Below, piece by piece: positions 1 through 9,132 of a DNA stretch of 64,000 nt (its first letter is position 1; each line of letters begins with the position of its first letter). Under the pieces are notes generated by a model. That model saw only the letters and a list, made by a program, of their open reading frames with translations. It searched no databases and was not told the DNA's origin. The DNA is from an uncultured Gammaproteobacteria bacterium (lineage in GTDB: Bacteria > Pseudomonadota > Gammaproteobacteria > Pseudomonadales > Porticoccaceae), in NCBI GenBank assembly GCA_913058345.1, contig CAJXQR010000002.1, forward strand, positions 310,001 through 374,000, in the 5' to 3' direction. A program made the position numbers and the translations under genes.

Positions 1-227
1 ACAACGATATTGGCTACGCCGACGCCTTTCGTGTATCCAATTCAGATAACGATGAGTTTAGCTGGTGGCCGTCTGGCGAAATGGGCACCGGTGACGCCTG
101 GCGCACAGATACCCAAATCATTTCCAAAGCCCTGATTCAGCAAGTCGAGTATGCCGTACTTTATAAGGCTAAAGTATTTTCCAGCCACACCCCTGTCATT
201 GTCGATTACGACCTACTCGAGCTTTAA
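1..227 (+). CDS. crc: Crc-like protein, C-terminal fragment (exonuclease III fold)
   Basis: This is the last 74 codons of a gene entering from the left edge, read in the frame that starts at base 3. The fragment contains GYADAFR, a FSWWPSGE segment and the ending VIVDYDLLEL. These match the end of Pseudomonas Crc, the Hfq partner in carbon catabolite repression. Crc has the exonuclease III fold without the catalytic residues. Here the family SDHAP active-site signature reads SSHTP, so the catalytic Asp is missing, as in Crc. The convergent neighbour rph is the same as in Pseudomonas. A true exonuclease III is less likely. The N-terminal part is outside the window. Confidence 0.8.
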   Translation, partial: NDIGYADAFRVSNSDNDEFSWWPSGEMGTGDAWRTDTQIISKALIQQVEYAVLYKAKVFSSHTPVIVDYDLLEL

Positions 228-245
228 TTGGACAGGGGCTCACTC

Positions 246-968
246 CTAGCTCTGCGCCAACGCCATCTTCTGAACTTTTACCAAGTCAGCAATACCGCGC
301 TTGGCCAGATCAAGCATGGCGTTTAACTCCTCCTGATTAAAAGGTGCGGCCTCTGCCGTGCCCTGCACCTCGATAAAACCACCATCACTGTTCATCACCA
401 CATTCATGTCCGTTTCAGCTTGAGAATCTTCAACATAATCGAGATCCAGCACCGGTGTCCCCTGATAGATGCCCACGGAAACTGAAGCAACAAAACTCTG
501 TAATGGGCTTTTCTTAATACGCTTTTTACTCAGTAAGTATTCAACCGCATCAGCGAGAGCCACATAAGCACCCGTTATCGACGCCGTACGGGTACCCCCA
601 TCAGCCTGAATAACATCGCAATCAATGTTGATGGTGTTTTCACCGAGAACACTCATATCAACCGCCGCCCGTAAAGAACGACCAATCAAACGTTGAATCT
701 CCTGAGTTCGGCCGCTCTGCTTTCCACGAGCTGCCTCTCTATCCATACGCGAATTTGTTGAGCGCGGTAACATGCCATATTCAGCCGTAACCCAGCCTTG
801 ACCTTTACCGCGAAGGAAGCGAGGCACCCCAGGTGTCACACTGGCAGTACAAATCACCTTGGTATCACCAAAAGCTACCAGTACCGAACCTTCAGCATGG
901 CGGGTGAAATTGCGAGTGATTTTGACGAGGCGAAGCTGTTCAGGACGACGTCCACTGGGGCGCGACAT
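246..968 (-). CDS. rph: Ribonuclease PH
   Basis: Phosphate-dependent 3'-5' exoribonuclease that trims the 3' ends of tRNA precursors in the cytoplasm. At 240 aa it has the normal length and is a single RNase PH domain. The N-terminus ([11 protein letters not shown]) and the conserved core [18 protein letters not shown] around residues 115-133 are family signatures. It is convergent with the crc-like gene (19 bp apart) and divergent from yicC (145 bp gap). Crc, rph and yicC are also neighbours in Pseudomonas. No truncation of the kind seen in E. coli K-12 rph is present. Confidence 0.97.
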   Translation of the reverse strand: MSRPSGRRPEQLRLVKITRNFTRHAEGSVLVAFGDTKVICTASVTPGVPRFLRGKGQGWVTAEYGMLPRSTNSRMDREAARGKQSGRTQEIQRLIGRSLRAAVDMSVLGENTINIDCDVIQADGGTRTASITGAYVALADAVEYLLSKKRIKKSPLQSFVASVSVGIYQGTPVLDLDYVEDSQAETDMNVVMNSDGGFIEVQGTAEAAPFNQEELNAMLDLAKRGIADLVKVQKMALAQS

Positions 969-1113
969 AAAATGTTCCTTATGAATACTTTGAATAAAAC
1001 GAGCACTCTTTCATGCAAGTGCTCAAGAGCCTCTATTGTAGCCAAATTAGTCTATTGAGTTGCCACTGTGTTTGCTAACATAGCGCCAACTGCAATATCG
1101 AGTTTGAGCGAGA

Positions 1114-1977
1114 ATGCCCAGAAGTATGACAGCCTTTGCTAGTGCCAGTGCAGAATGCCCCTGGGGCACTCTGACTTGGGAGCTACGCTCAATCAATCAC
1201 CGTTTTCTCGAAGCTTCATTCCGTCTACCCGAAACCCTTCACCACCTGGAAACAAGTTACCGAGAGCAGCTGCGGCAAATCATCCACCGCGGGAAAATCG
1301 ATTGCACCCTGCGCATGACTTTTGACCCGGGGCGTGCAATGAGCATCAATCTCGATGTTGCGCGCCAATACCTGGCAACCTGCGAAAAAATCCAACAGCT
1401 AATGCCAGGCCCACCAACAGCACTGTCGCCCATTGAAGTACTAAAAGCACCCGGCGTGATACAAGAGGAGAGGGCCGATACTGAAAATCTGGAAGCCACC
1501 AGCCAGCGAATTTTCAGTGATGTTTTAACCCAGTTGATTCAGGCTCGCACCCGCGAAGGTAACCGGCTTGGCGTGTTTATCGGTGAGCGACTGGAAAAAA
1601 TTAAACGTGAGATCGGCAAAACCCGCTCAGCGCTCCCGCAATTATTGGCACAACAGGAACAGAGAATCCGAGATAAGCTTGAGCAACTTGCGGTATCACT
1701 TGATGAAGAAAGAATAGAGCAGGAACTGGTTTATCTTGCCAGTAAAAGTGATATTGATGAAGAGCTTGATAGACTCGAGACTCATATTGAAGAATTTAAT
1801 CGTGCGCTTGACAGCACATCGCCTGTAGGCAGGCGACTCGATTTTCTGCTGCAAGAACTGAATCGTGAAGCCAATACACTTTCATCCAAGTCACAGGCCG
1901 CAACAACAACGCATTCAGCTGTCGAATTAAAAGTACTCATCGAGCAAATCCGCGAACAAGCCCAAAACCTCGAATAG
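1114..1977 (+). CDS. yicC: YicC family endoribonuclease
   Basis: A 287-aa protein of the YicC/YloC family. The conserved start (RSMTAFAS) leads into the YicC-like N-terminal domain (about residues 1-155). The C-terminal DUF1732 part (about 200-287) ends with the typical VLIEQIREQAQNLE. E. coli YicC is an endoribonuclease acting on small RNAs; the precise substrate here is unknown. It is the first gene of a forward cluster, 18 bp upstream of gmk, an arrangement conserved in many gammaproteobacteria. The ATG is the only start that keeps the conserved MTAFA region close to the N-terminus. Confidence 0.93.
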   Translation: MPRSMTAFASASAECPWGTLTWELRSINHRFLEASFRLPETLHHLETSYREQLRQIIHRGKIDCTLRMTFDPGRAMSINLDVARQYLATCEKIQQLMPGPPTALSPIEVLKAPGVIQEERADTENLEATSQRIFSDVLTQLIQARTREGNRLGVFIGERLEKIKREIGKTRSALPQLLAQQEQRIRDKLEQLAVSLDEERIEQELVYLASKSDIDEELDRLETHIEEFNRALDSTSPVGRRLDFLLQELNREANTLSSKSQAATTTHSAVELKVLIEQIREQAQNLE

Positions 1978-1995
1978 CGAGAAGAGATTTCTAAT

Positions 1996-2613
1996 ATGAC
2001 CCAACGCGGCACCCTCTATACTATTTCAGCACCTTCCGGAGCGGGGAAAACCAGTCTGGTCACAGCTCTTCTCGAAAAAAGCACGGGACTCAAGGTTTCC
2101 ACCTCCCATACAACTCGGCCAAAACGGCCAGGTGAAATTGACGGCGTGGACTATCACTTCGTCAGTAAAGAACAGTTTCAGTCCATGCTCAAGCAGCAAG
2201 CCTTCCTGGAACACGCTCAGGTGTTTAATAACAGCTACGGCACTTCGCGACAATGGGTTGATGATACTCTCGCAAGTGGCTGCGATGTCATTCTGGAAAT
2301 TGACTGGCAGGGTGCTGCTCAGATTCACCAACAATTACCAGATACCGTCAGTATTTTTGTACTGCCCCCCAGTAAAAACGCGTTACTGGAACGACTCACC
2401 CAGCGCGGCCAGGATGGGCAAGAGGTCATTGCCCAGCGTGTCGCAGAGGCACAGACAGAGATGTCTCACTTCGCAGAAGCCGACTACCTGATTATTAACG
2501 ATGTTTTTACCATTGCCCTTGAAGAGCTCATTCTCATTATCAAGAGCGGTAAGCTACTGCGTAAAAAACAGCACCGCCAGCATGAGGCCTTAATAAAAGA
2601 ACTGCTATTATAA
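1996..2613 (+). CDS. gmk: Guanylate kinase
   Basis: Converts GMP and ATP to GDP and ADP, an essential step of guanine nucleotide synthesis. The protein is 205 aa, normal for the family. The P-loop APSGAGKTS lies at residues 12-20. The GMP-binding segment STSHTTRPKRPGEIDGVDYHF follows at about 35-55, and the lid region (RLTQRGQD) is intact. It is co-oriented with yicC, rpoZ and spoT, so nucleotide synthesis, the omega subunit of RNA polymerase and (p)ppGpp metabolism are grouped, as in E. coli and Pseudomonas. AAGAGAT lies a few bases before the ATG as a plausible ribosome binding site. Confidence 0.97.
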   Translation: MTQRGTLYTISAPSGAGKTSLVTALLEKSTGLKVSTSHTTRPKRPGEIDGVDYHFVSKEQFQSMLKQQAFLEHAQVFNNSYGTSRQWVDDTLASGCDVILEIDWQGAAQIHQQLPDTVSIFVLPPSKNALLERLTQRGQDGQEVIAQRVAEAQTEMSHFAEADYLIINDVFTIALEELILIIKSGKLLRKKQHRQHEALIKELLL

Positions 2614-2683
2614 GCTGGCCTTTTTCATTATAATGACTGGTCGATCAGGAATTTAATCGCATTACAAACAAGGTATAATTTTA

Positions 2684-2974
2684 ATGGCTAGAATCACCGT
2701 TGAAGATTGTCTGGATAATGTTGAAAACCGTTTCGAGCTGGTTCTTGTCGGCTCCAAACGCGCACGTCAATTAGCCATTGGCGGCAAAGAGGCCATGGTT
2801 CCCTGGGAAAACGACAAGCCAACAATTGTCGCCCTGCGTGAAATTGAAGAGGGCCTAGTTGATGCGAGTATTCTCGAAGAAAAAGAAGAGTCCCTCGAAA
2901 TTCTCTCGTTAGATATGCTAACTGCAAACCTTGACGCTGACGAAAACACAGCCCCCCCCACCATCGAAGAGTAA
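2684..2974 (+). CDS. rpoZ: DNA-directed RNA polymerase subunit omega
   Basis: Small subunit that helps assemble beta' into RNA polymerase and forms part of one ppGpp site. The 96-aa protein starts [20 protein letters not shown] and contains the conserved segment [32 protein letters not shown]. The C-terminal tail is acidic. It lies 70 bp after gmk and 21 bp before spoT. A TATAAT hexamer at 2629-2634 in the upstream gap could be a -10 element, but no good -35 accompanies it. Confidence 0.97.
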   Translation: MARITVEDCLDNVENRFELVLVGSKRARQLAIGGKEAMVPWENDKPTIVALREIEEGLVDASILEEKEESLEILSLDMLTANLDADENTAPPTIEE

Positions 2975-2995
2975 GTCACTATTCGGAGGAACGAC

Positions 2996-5107
2996 TTGCA
3001 AGCGCTCGACCTACTCAACGACAAGCTTTCCTCCTACCTCCAACCTGCTGAAGTCAAAAAAGTACTGCGCGCGCACAAATTCGCCGAGCGCAGCCACGAC
3101 GGTCAATTCCGACAAAGCGGTGAGCCCTACATCATTCACCCTATTGCCGTCGCCTCCATTCTTGCCGATATGCACATGGACCACGAGAGCTTAATGGCAG
3201 CCCTGCTGCATGACGTTATCGAGGACACGGGCACTACCAAAACTCAACTGAGCTGGCGTTTTGGCAAAACGGTTTCAGAACTGGTTGACGGGGTTAGCAA
3301 GCTTACCGAAATTGAGTTTGCGTCCAAGGCAGAACAGCAAGCCGAAAATTTTCAAAAAATGACCTTGGCCATGACGCGGGATATTCGCGTCATACTCGTA
3401 AAGCTAGCGGACCGGCTGCACAATATGCGCACATTGGGTGTACTTAGGCCCGAAAAACGCCGGCGTATTGCTCGCGAAACCCTTGAAATTTATGCACCTC
3501 TCGCCCAGCGGCTGGGTATGAACGATATTCGCATAGAGTTTGAAGATCTTGGTTTTGCGGCTCTTTATCCGATGCGTTATGAACATATTACCCGAGCCCT
3601 GAACAAAACTCGTGGTCATCGCAACGAATTGGTAGCGGATATCAAGCAAGCGATTGAAGAACAGCTCAGTATTGCGAGTATTCAGGCTTCAGTAACAGGG
3701 CGGGAAAAACATCTCTGGAGCATTTACCAGAAGATGAAAGCCAAGCAACGCTCCTTCAAGAATATTACTGATGTCTTCGCGTTCCGAGTGGTCGTCGAAA
3801 GTGTCGACAGCTGTTATCGTACCCTGGGCATCTTGCACAACTTCTATAAACCCATACCCGGTGAGTTCAAAGATTATATTGCCATTCCCAAGTCCAATGG
3901 TTACCAATCGTTACACACTGTTTTGGTGGGGCTTGACGGAATACCTATAGAGGTTCAAATCCGAACCACTGAAATGGACGACCTTGGCAATTACGGCATC
4001 GCTTCACATTGGCTTTACAAGTCGGGCATCGAAAGTGCCCAGGGCAACGAGCGCCGCGCCAACCGCTGGCTGGAAGGCTTGCTTGTCATACAGCAGCAAG
4101 CCGGTAATTCTCTCGAGTTTATCGAGCATGTTAAAAATGACCTATTCCCCGAAGAGGTCTATGTCTTCTCTCCAAAGGGTGAAATTATCGAGCTACCTAC
4201 GGGCTCTACCGCTGTCGATTTTGCCTACGCCGTTCACACTCAGGTCGGCAACACCTGTGTCGCATGCGAGATTAACGGCCAGCTCAGCCCTTTGTCTGAA
4301 GTACTGCAAAGCGGTCAGCGCATACGTATTATCACGGCCCCCGGTGCACAGCCAAACCCCTCGTGGCTAAATTTTGTCTTGACCGCCAAGGCACGCAGCG
4401 CTATCCGCCATTTTTTGAAAACCCAACAACACGACGAATCGGTCGATCTCGGCAAGCGCCTTCTCGACAGAGCCCTCAACAACTTTGGCTCTAGTTATCA
4501 CGATATTAAAAAGTCACAGATAAAGCACTTACTCAAAGAAACTGAAGCGGATACTTTCGAATCCGTACTTCAGCAAATCGGCCTTGGCAACCGTGTCGCC
4601 TACGCAGTTGCCAATGTTCTCATGCCTGAGAAAAAGCGTAAAAAATCAACACCAAATCTCGACTCACCTATTCTAGTAGACAACGCAGATGGCATGATTA
4701 CCAGCTTCGCTCGCTGCTGTCACCCCATACCCGGCGATCTAATACTTGGTCATATCAGCCCCGGCCGAGGTTTAGTCGTACACCGTCACACCTGTAAGAA
4801 TCTCAACGAAATTAAATCCAGTACCGAAAAATGTATGCCTTTAAGCTGGTCACCCACAGTCAGCGGTGAATTTCCCGTCGAACTCAAGCTAGAGGTTTAT
4901 TCCGATCGCGGCATAGTGGCCACCCTGGCAGCGCGCATTACGGAACAGGATGCCACCATTGACCAGATTAAAATCAAAGAGCAAGACACTCACTCCAGCA
5001 GTATAAATTTAATTATTGGTGTCAAAGACCGTATCCATCTGGCCAATATTATGCGTAGGATACGCGGCTTAAAGTCCGTACAGGCTGTTTACCGTCAAAA
5101 AAATTAA
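2996..5107 (+). CDS. spoT: Bifunctional (p)ppGpp synthetase/hydrolase SpoT
   Basis: Long RelA/SpoT homologue (703 aa) that controls the stringent-response alarmone. Domains in order: HD hydrolase (about 20-180, with the H72-D73 pair in LLHDVIEDT, so hydrolase competent), synthetase (about 240-350, with AIPKSNGYQSLHT), TGS (about 387-450), helical and zinc-finger-like regions (CCHPIPGD), and a C-terminal ACT domain. The start is TTG, with AGGA at 2986-2989 as ribosome binding site; no ATG fits. The charged motif that is RxKD in bifunctional enzymes and ExDD in RelA reads E290-F-K-D here, an intermediate. It follows rpoZ by 21 bp, as in E. coli. Confidence 0.95.
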   Translation: MQALDLLNDKLSSYLQPAEVKKVLRAHKFAERSHDGQFRQSGEPYIIHPIAVASILADMHMDHESLMAALLHDVIEDTGTTKTQLSWRFGKTVSELVDGVSKLTEIEFASKAEQQAENFQKMTLAMTRDIRVILVKLADRLHNMRTLGVLRPEKRRRIARETLEIYAPLAQRLGMNDIRIEFEDLGFAALYPMRYEHITRALNKTRGHRNELVADIKQAIEEQLSIASIQASVTGREKHLWSIYQKMKAKQRSFKNITDVFAFRVVVESVDSCYRTLGILHNFYKPIPGEFKDYIAIPKSNGYQSLHTVLVGLDGIPIEVQIRTTEMDDLGNYGIASHWLYKSGIESAQGNERRANRWLEGLLVIQQQAGNSLEFIEHVKNDLFPEEVYVFSPKGEIIELPTGSTAVDFAYAVHTQVGNTCVACEINGQLSPLSEVLQSGQRIRIITAPGAQPNPSWLNFVLTAKARSAIRHFLKTQQHDESVDLGKRLLDRALNNFGSSYHDIKKSQIKHLLKETEADTFESVLQQIGLGNRVAYAVANVLMPEKKRKKSTPNLDSPILVDNADGMITSFARCCHPIPGDLILGHISPGRGLVVHRHTCKNLNEIKSSTEKCMPLSWSPTVSGEFPVELKLEVYSDRGIVATLAARITEQDATIDQIKIKEQDTHSSSINLIIGVKDRIHLANIMRRIRGLKSVQAVYRQKN

Positions 5108-5141
5108 ATAACGCAATAGAGATAATTTCGAGAATAAAGCT

Positions 5142-5525
5142 ATGCCTAATAAAGCCGTAATCCACACTGCCAATGCTCCCCAGGCAATTGGCACTTATTC
5201 ACAAGCCATTAAAGCCGATAAAACCGTTTACCTCTCTGGCCAAATCCCCCTGGTGCCAGCAACGATGGCTATGATCTCAGACGATATTGATGAACAAATT
5301 CAGCAGGTTTTTACCAATCTCAGTGCAGTCTGCGAAGCGGCTGGCGGCTCTCTGGCTGACATTGTTAAATTGAATATTTTCCTTACCGATTTGGTTCACT
5401 TTCCCCGTGTCAATGAAATGATGGGACAGATCTTTGCCGAGCCCTATCCAGCCCGCGCCGCCATTGGGGTGAAATCTTTGCCCCGCGATGCTCTGGTGGA
5501 AATGGATGCCATTATGGTGCTGTAA
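5142..5525 (+). CDS. ridA: RidA family enamine/imine deaminase
   Basis: Hydrolyses reactive enamine/imine intermediates (for example 2-aminoacrylate) released by PLP enzymes, in the cytoplasm. The 127-aa protein has the YjgF/RidA fold with QAIGTYSQA near the N-terminus, the substrate-contacting R105 in YPARAAIGV, and E120 in VEMDAI, as in active RidA proteins. It is 34 bp downstream of spoT, a neighbour relation common in gammaproteobacteria, and probably the last gene of this transcript. Confidence 0.96.
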   Translation: MPNKAVIHTANAPQAIGTYSQAIKADKTVYLSGQIPLVPATMAMISDDIDEQIQQVFTNLSAVCEAAGGSLADIVKLNIFLTDLVHFPRVNEMMGQIFAEPYPARAAIGVKSLPRDALVEMDAIMVL

Positions 5526-5593
5526 AGATCCTACATTCTCTTCAACAGGCTTAATCAGCTTCTCATCAGGCTTGGGCGACGGCGACGTAGTTG

Positions 5594-5620
5594 GCGCGTT
5601 ATTGTGAAATTTTAACGCGC
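5594..5620. other. Perfect 8-bp inverted repeat (hairpin) after ridA
   Basis: GCGCGTTA (5594-5601) and TAACGCGC (5613-5620) are exact reverse complements around an 11-base A+T-rich loop, about 70 bp after the ridA stop. There is no T-run on either side, so it is not a classical Rho-independent terminator. It may be a transcript-end hairpin or a protein site. The remainder of 5526-5786 shows no gene. Confidence 0.5.
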
Positions 5621-5786
5621 ACTAATTGAAAATTTTAGCTGTGAATTAATTATGGGCTTAGCAAGACGCACTCACCGCATAACCGAGGCTGTATGAAACA
5701 GGCATTGCGCCGACTTTTTACAGAACAATCGCGACGCGATCTAAGCCTTTAATTGTTGAATTTTGCCTTGCCTGAATAGACCTTGT

Positions 5787-6074
5787 CTATACACCCTCAA
5801 CCACCATCATATGAGACACTGACGATTTATGCCGCGCCATTCTCGCCTCGCGGTATTGCTCAGAATCAACCCAGGCCCGTGCTTGTGCCATTGATTCAAA
5901 TTTTATGATCACCGTACGATTGGGAGTACGGTTACCTTCAAAAACATCGACCGCGCCACCACGGGCCAGATACTCACCACCGAAAGCTTCAATCGCGGCA
6001 GGAGCAAGTTTTTTATAGGCTTCATAGGCCTCGGGATCGGTGACTTTGACATCGACGATTACATAAGCGGTCAT
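5787..6074 (-). CDS. DUF1330 domain protein
   Basis: A 95-aa protein with the DUF1330 pattern: TAYVIVDVKVTDPEAYEAYKK, the GGEYLARGG turn, and FESMAQARAWVDSEQYREAR near the C-terminus. Members form a dimeric alpha+beta barrel and are thought to be small cytosolic enzymes or ligand binders; no reaction is established. It stands alone between convergent ridA and the sco1 cluster. The ATG has GAGG (minus strand) just upstream. Confidence 0.85.
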   Translation of the reverse strand: MTAYVIVDVKVTDPEAYEAYKKLAPAAIEAFGGEYLARGGAVDVFEGNRTPNRTVIIKFESMAQARAWVDSEQYREARMARHKSSVSHMMVVEGV

Positions 6075-6480
6075 ATTATTACCTCGTTGTTAAATGAACG
6101 TCGGTAGAAAGCAGTGAAGGGCCTATTTCAGTCAATAGTGGACGCTAGCACGACACACATCCAGCGTCTTTAGACAGAGCTTATCCGCCTCTCGTGGCTT
6201 ATCGATAAAGCTCTTTACAATAATTTGCTGCGTACTTCAGAAACAATTTTACTGCTGTGGCGCCACTGTTTATCGCAAGAGCGTAGAAATTTACGCCCTT
6301 AGTATAGAATGATAATCGCTGGTGAGAAATTATTCCCGCAGTAAAGCTTTTCTCTATTATCGAAAGGATCACGCTAAACACTGGGCAGCATTTCGTTAGA
6401 AAAACACACTCGACAAGACCCTTCTGGCAGCTTGTTGAGCCTCAGGAGAGAGGCGCTACAAGCAGCAAAGTAAAAACCAA
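6075..6480. other. Intergenic region with two imperfect hairpins
   Basis: A 406-bp gap between the DUF1330 start and the end of sco1. No convincing gene is present: one 60-codon reading frame has no ribosome site or recognisable product. AGAGCTT (6176-6182) pairs with AAGCTCT (6208-6214). A longer interrupted stem spans 6430-6463 (GCTTGT and GCCTC pair with GAGGC and ACAAGC). The second lies about 20 bp past the sco1 stop and could stabilise or end that transcript, but it lacks a T-run. Confidence 0.4.
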
Positions 6481-7140
6481 CTAGAAAGTTTCACGGATTG
6501 AACGCCAAGCCACACGCAAACCACCGTGGGCAAAAGGAGGGCGAAAGTAACCGTGCAATTCACCCTTGGGGTTAATCAATATCAAATTGCCACTGTGCGA
6601 CACCTGATAATTTTCATCGTCCCCAAACTCAGGCTCATAAACAGAATGTAGCTGGCTGGCAAAGCCCATTAACGCGGAATGCTCGCCAGTAAGGCCGATA
6701 AAGCCTGGGTCGAAGCGCGCTAAATATTTTTGCAGCTGCTCAGGTGTATCCCGGTCGGGGTCAACTGTCACCAGAATGACATCAAGATCCGCCTGCTCTT
6801 CGGGCTTTAATGCCTTATAGGTTTTACCCAACACAGCCATGGTCGTCGGACAAATATCTGCGCAATGACTGAAGCCGAAGAAAATCAGCGTCCAGTGACC
6901 GAGTAACTGTTCAGGCCCAAACGTACTACCTTGTTGGTCAGTGAGTCTGAATTCGACGAGGTCTGTTGGCTCTTCTAGCATTATCGCACCGTAATCACGC
7001 AACTCGTAAGCATTCAAGATACGTGGACTCGATAATTTCTTACCAACAGACGCAATAGCAAACGTAGCAAAAATTGCCACAGCCGCAACAATCAGTCTTA
7101 TGTTTCGTTTAACTTTTGGATCTTCAGTCACTATTACCAC
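6481..7140 (-). CDS. SCO1/SenC family copper chaperone for cytochrome oxidase
   Basis: Membrane-anchored thioredoxin-fold protein that helps deliver copper to the CuA site of cytochrome c oxidase subunit II. The 219-aa sequence has one N-terminal membrane segment (about 14-33) and the copper/redox motif C93-ADI-C97-P. The third ligand is H180 in QVSHSGNL. Last gene of the reverse assembly-factor operon, 23 bp after ctaB. The start is GTG; a second in-frame GTG three codons later (7131) has better spacing from AGGTGG and may be the real start. Confidence 0.93.
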   Translation of the reverse strand: MVIVTEDPKVKRNIRLIVAAVAIFATFAIASVGKKLSSPRILNAYELRDYGAIMLEEPTDLVEFRLTDQQGSTFGPEQLLGHWTLIFFGFSHCADICPTTMAVLGKTYKALKPEEQADLDVILVTVDPDRDTPEQLQKYLARFDPGFIGLTGEHSALMGFASQLHSVYEPEFGDDENYQVSHSGNLILINPKGELHGYFRPPFAHGGLRVAWRSIRETF

Positions 7141-7163
7141 CTGTCATCGTCAAAAACCCCGTT

Positions 7164-8084
7164 CTAAGTTGTCGGCCCCAGAAGGGGAGGAGCGACCCAA
7201 TAATGGTCGACCAACATAATGGCGAAGAGGGCTAATAAATAAATAATGGAGTATTTAAAAGTGGCCATGCCCAGGCCAGGCTTGTCGCTAACCAGTAAAA
7301 CAATCGCCCAGTAGAGGAAGCCTCCTCCCAGCACTAGTGCACCGAGCAGATAGAGCCAGCCACTCATACCCGTTAAATAAGGCATGACGGTAACGATGAT
7401 CAGCAACAGGGTATAGAGTAAAATATGTACCTTCGTGTAGCGCTCACCGTGGGTAACCGGCAACATGGGCACATCGGCTTTCGCGTATTCGTCCTTGCGA
7501 TGCAGTGCCAACGCCCAGAAATGGGGTGGTGTCCAGATAAACACAATCAGCACTAACAACAGCCCGTAGCCACCCACATCATTCGTAACCGCCGTCCAAC
7601 CCAACAGAGGCGGAGCGGCACCTGCAAGCCCGCCAATCACAATATTTTGCGGCGTTGCCCGCTTTAAAAAAAGCGTGTACACAACGGCATAACCGAGCAG
7701 CGAAGCCAGGGTCAACCACGCGGTCAGGGCATTGATATACACCAGTAAAATAGCCATCCCAACGACACCGAGCACGAACGAAAAGGCTAGCGCTTGATTC
7801 GAGCCCACCCGTCCTTTGGCGATAGGTCGATTCAGGGTACGCGCCATTTTCAAATCGATGCGTCGATCGACCAGGTGATTGATGGTGGCTGCCGATGCCG
7901 CGCAGAGGGCAATGCCGAGATTACCCAGCACCAGGACATCAAGCGGCACCATACCGGGGACGGCCATAAACATACCGATAGCAGACGTAACGATCATCAC
8001 CAACACCACGTTGGGCTTACACAGCTCAAGATAATCTCGCCAGCTTGCGACGCCGCTTTCTTTTTCCAGCTCTACTGTACTCAT
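7164..8084 (-). CDS. ctaB: Protoheme IX farnesyltransferase (heme O synthase)
   Basis: Integral membrane UbiA-superfamily enzyme that farnesylates heme B to heme O, the first step of heme A synthesis. It has about nine hydrophobic segments and the prenyl-diphosphate motif N-HLV-D-RRI-D followed by MARTLNRP. The chosen ATG (306 aa, MSTVELEKESGV) lies one base after the ctaA stop and has AGGA five bases upstream; a longer frame of 325 codons would overlap ctaA by 56 bp and is rejected. Equivalent to cyoE/ctaB of the Pseudomonas cox cluster. Confidence 0.95.
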   Translation of the reverse strand: MSTVELEKESGVASWRDYLELCKPNVVLVMIVTSAIGMFMAVPGMVPLDVLVLGNLGIALCAASAATINHLVDRRIDLKMARTLNRPIAKGRVGSNQALAFSFVLGVVGMAILLVYINALTAWLTLASLLGYAVVYTLFLKRATPQNIVIGGLAGAAPPLLGWTAVTNDVGGYGLLLVLIVFIWTPPHFWALALHRKDEYAKADVPMLPVTHGERYTKVHILLYTLLLIIVTVMPYLTGMSGWLYLLGALVLGGGFLYWAIVLLVSDKPGLGMATFKYSIIYLLALFAIMLVDHYWVAPPLLGPTT

Positions 8085-8085
8085 A

Positions 8086-9129
8086 TCAATCCTGCTCAAC
8101 AGGCTTTTCTGCCATCCACATTTTTGTACCCAGTGTAACAAGACTCGCTAATAACAGGGCGCCACCCGCATTATGTAACACGGCAATGGGCAAAGGGATA
8201 ACAAGGAGAACATTAGTAATACCCAGACCCACCTGCACGACCAGCACCGCTAATATCGCCACGGCCATACGGTGTACACCATTGTGGGCAACTTTAAAGA
8301 GAAAAACACTAAAAGCCAGCAAGTAAACACTGGTAATAAGAGCCCCAAGGCGATGCACCATGTGAATCGCCACCCGGGCATCACTCTCCAATAAACCCCC
8401 AAGATAATTGGGACCAATGGCCTGGGTCACATTAAAACCCTGAGCTAAATCCATTGACGGCCACCACTCACCATGGCAGGTGGGGAAATCGACACAGGCA
8501 ACGGCCGCATAGTTAGAGCTAATCCAGCCCCCTAAAGCAATTTGTAAAAAAACAACTACCAAGCCGATAATTAATGCCGGGCGCAGCCTTTGTAACTGGC
8601 GCCAATTAACACTGTCGGTTTGCCAGCGCTGATTCTTTAACCGCAGCGTAAAAAGCCAGAGTAATGAAAAAGTGCTGATACCCCCGAGTAAATGTATTGT
8701 CACAACCTGGGGCCACAGCTTTAAGGTGACCGTCCACATGCCAAACAGACCCTGCCAAACGACTAAAAACAGCAGAAAAAGCGGCAAACGGAAAGGATAA
8801 TCCCGTGTTTCTCTGTGCCGCCAAGCAATCACACTCAGAGCAATAATCAATAAACCCAGACTGCTGGCGAAATAACGATGTACCATTTCTGGCCAGGTCT
8901 TATCAGTGTCTACCGGCATATGAGGATAAAGCGCGTCGGCACGGGCGACATCCTCAACGGCTTTCGGCCAGGTTAAATGACCATAACAGCCAGGCCAGTC
9001 CGGACAACCAAGGCCAGCATCTGATAAACGCGTGAAAGCACCGAGCATTACCACCACAGCGGCAAGACAGGTGGTGAATAGTGCCAGACGGTAACCCGGC
9101 CTGGGCTGAGAAGATTGGGGAAGGGCCAT
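8086..9129 (-). CDS. ctaA: Heme A synthase (COX15/CtaA)
   Basis: Oxidises the C8 methyl of heme O to a formyl group, giving heme A for cytochrome aa3. The 347-aa protein is multi-spanning. The TRLSDAGLGCPDWPGCYGHL motif is close to the N-terminus, and conserved histidines lie in HRYFAS, HLLGGI, HMVHRLGA and LHNAGG. It sits directly upstream of ctaB with a one-base gap, so the two heme A enzymes are probably translated together. Confidence 0.95.
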   Translation of the reverse strand: MALPQSSQPRPGYRLALFTTCLAAVVVMLGAFTRLSDAGLGCPDWPGCYGHLTWPKAVEDVARADALYPHMPVDTDKTWPEMVHRYFASSLGLLIIALSVIAWRHRETRDYPFRLPLFLLFLVVWQGLFGMWTVTLKLWPQVVTIHLLGGISTFSLLWLFTLRLKNQRWQTDSVNWRQLQRLRPALIIGLVVVFLQIALGGWISSNYAAVACVDFPTCHGEWWPSMDLAQGFNVTQAIGPNYLGGLLESDARVAIHMVHRLGALITSVYLLAFSVFLFKVAHNGVHRMAVAILAVLVVQVGLGITNVLLVIPLPIAVLHNAGGALLLASLVTLGTKMWMAEKPVEQD

Positions 9130-9132
9130 AGC

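Noticed and set aside
8085-8141. Longer N-terminus for heme O synthase
   Set aside because: It would overlap ctaA by 56 bp; the internal ATG has a ribosome site and gives the family-typical start.
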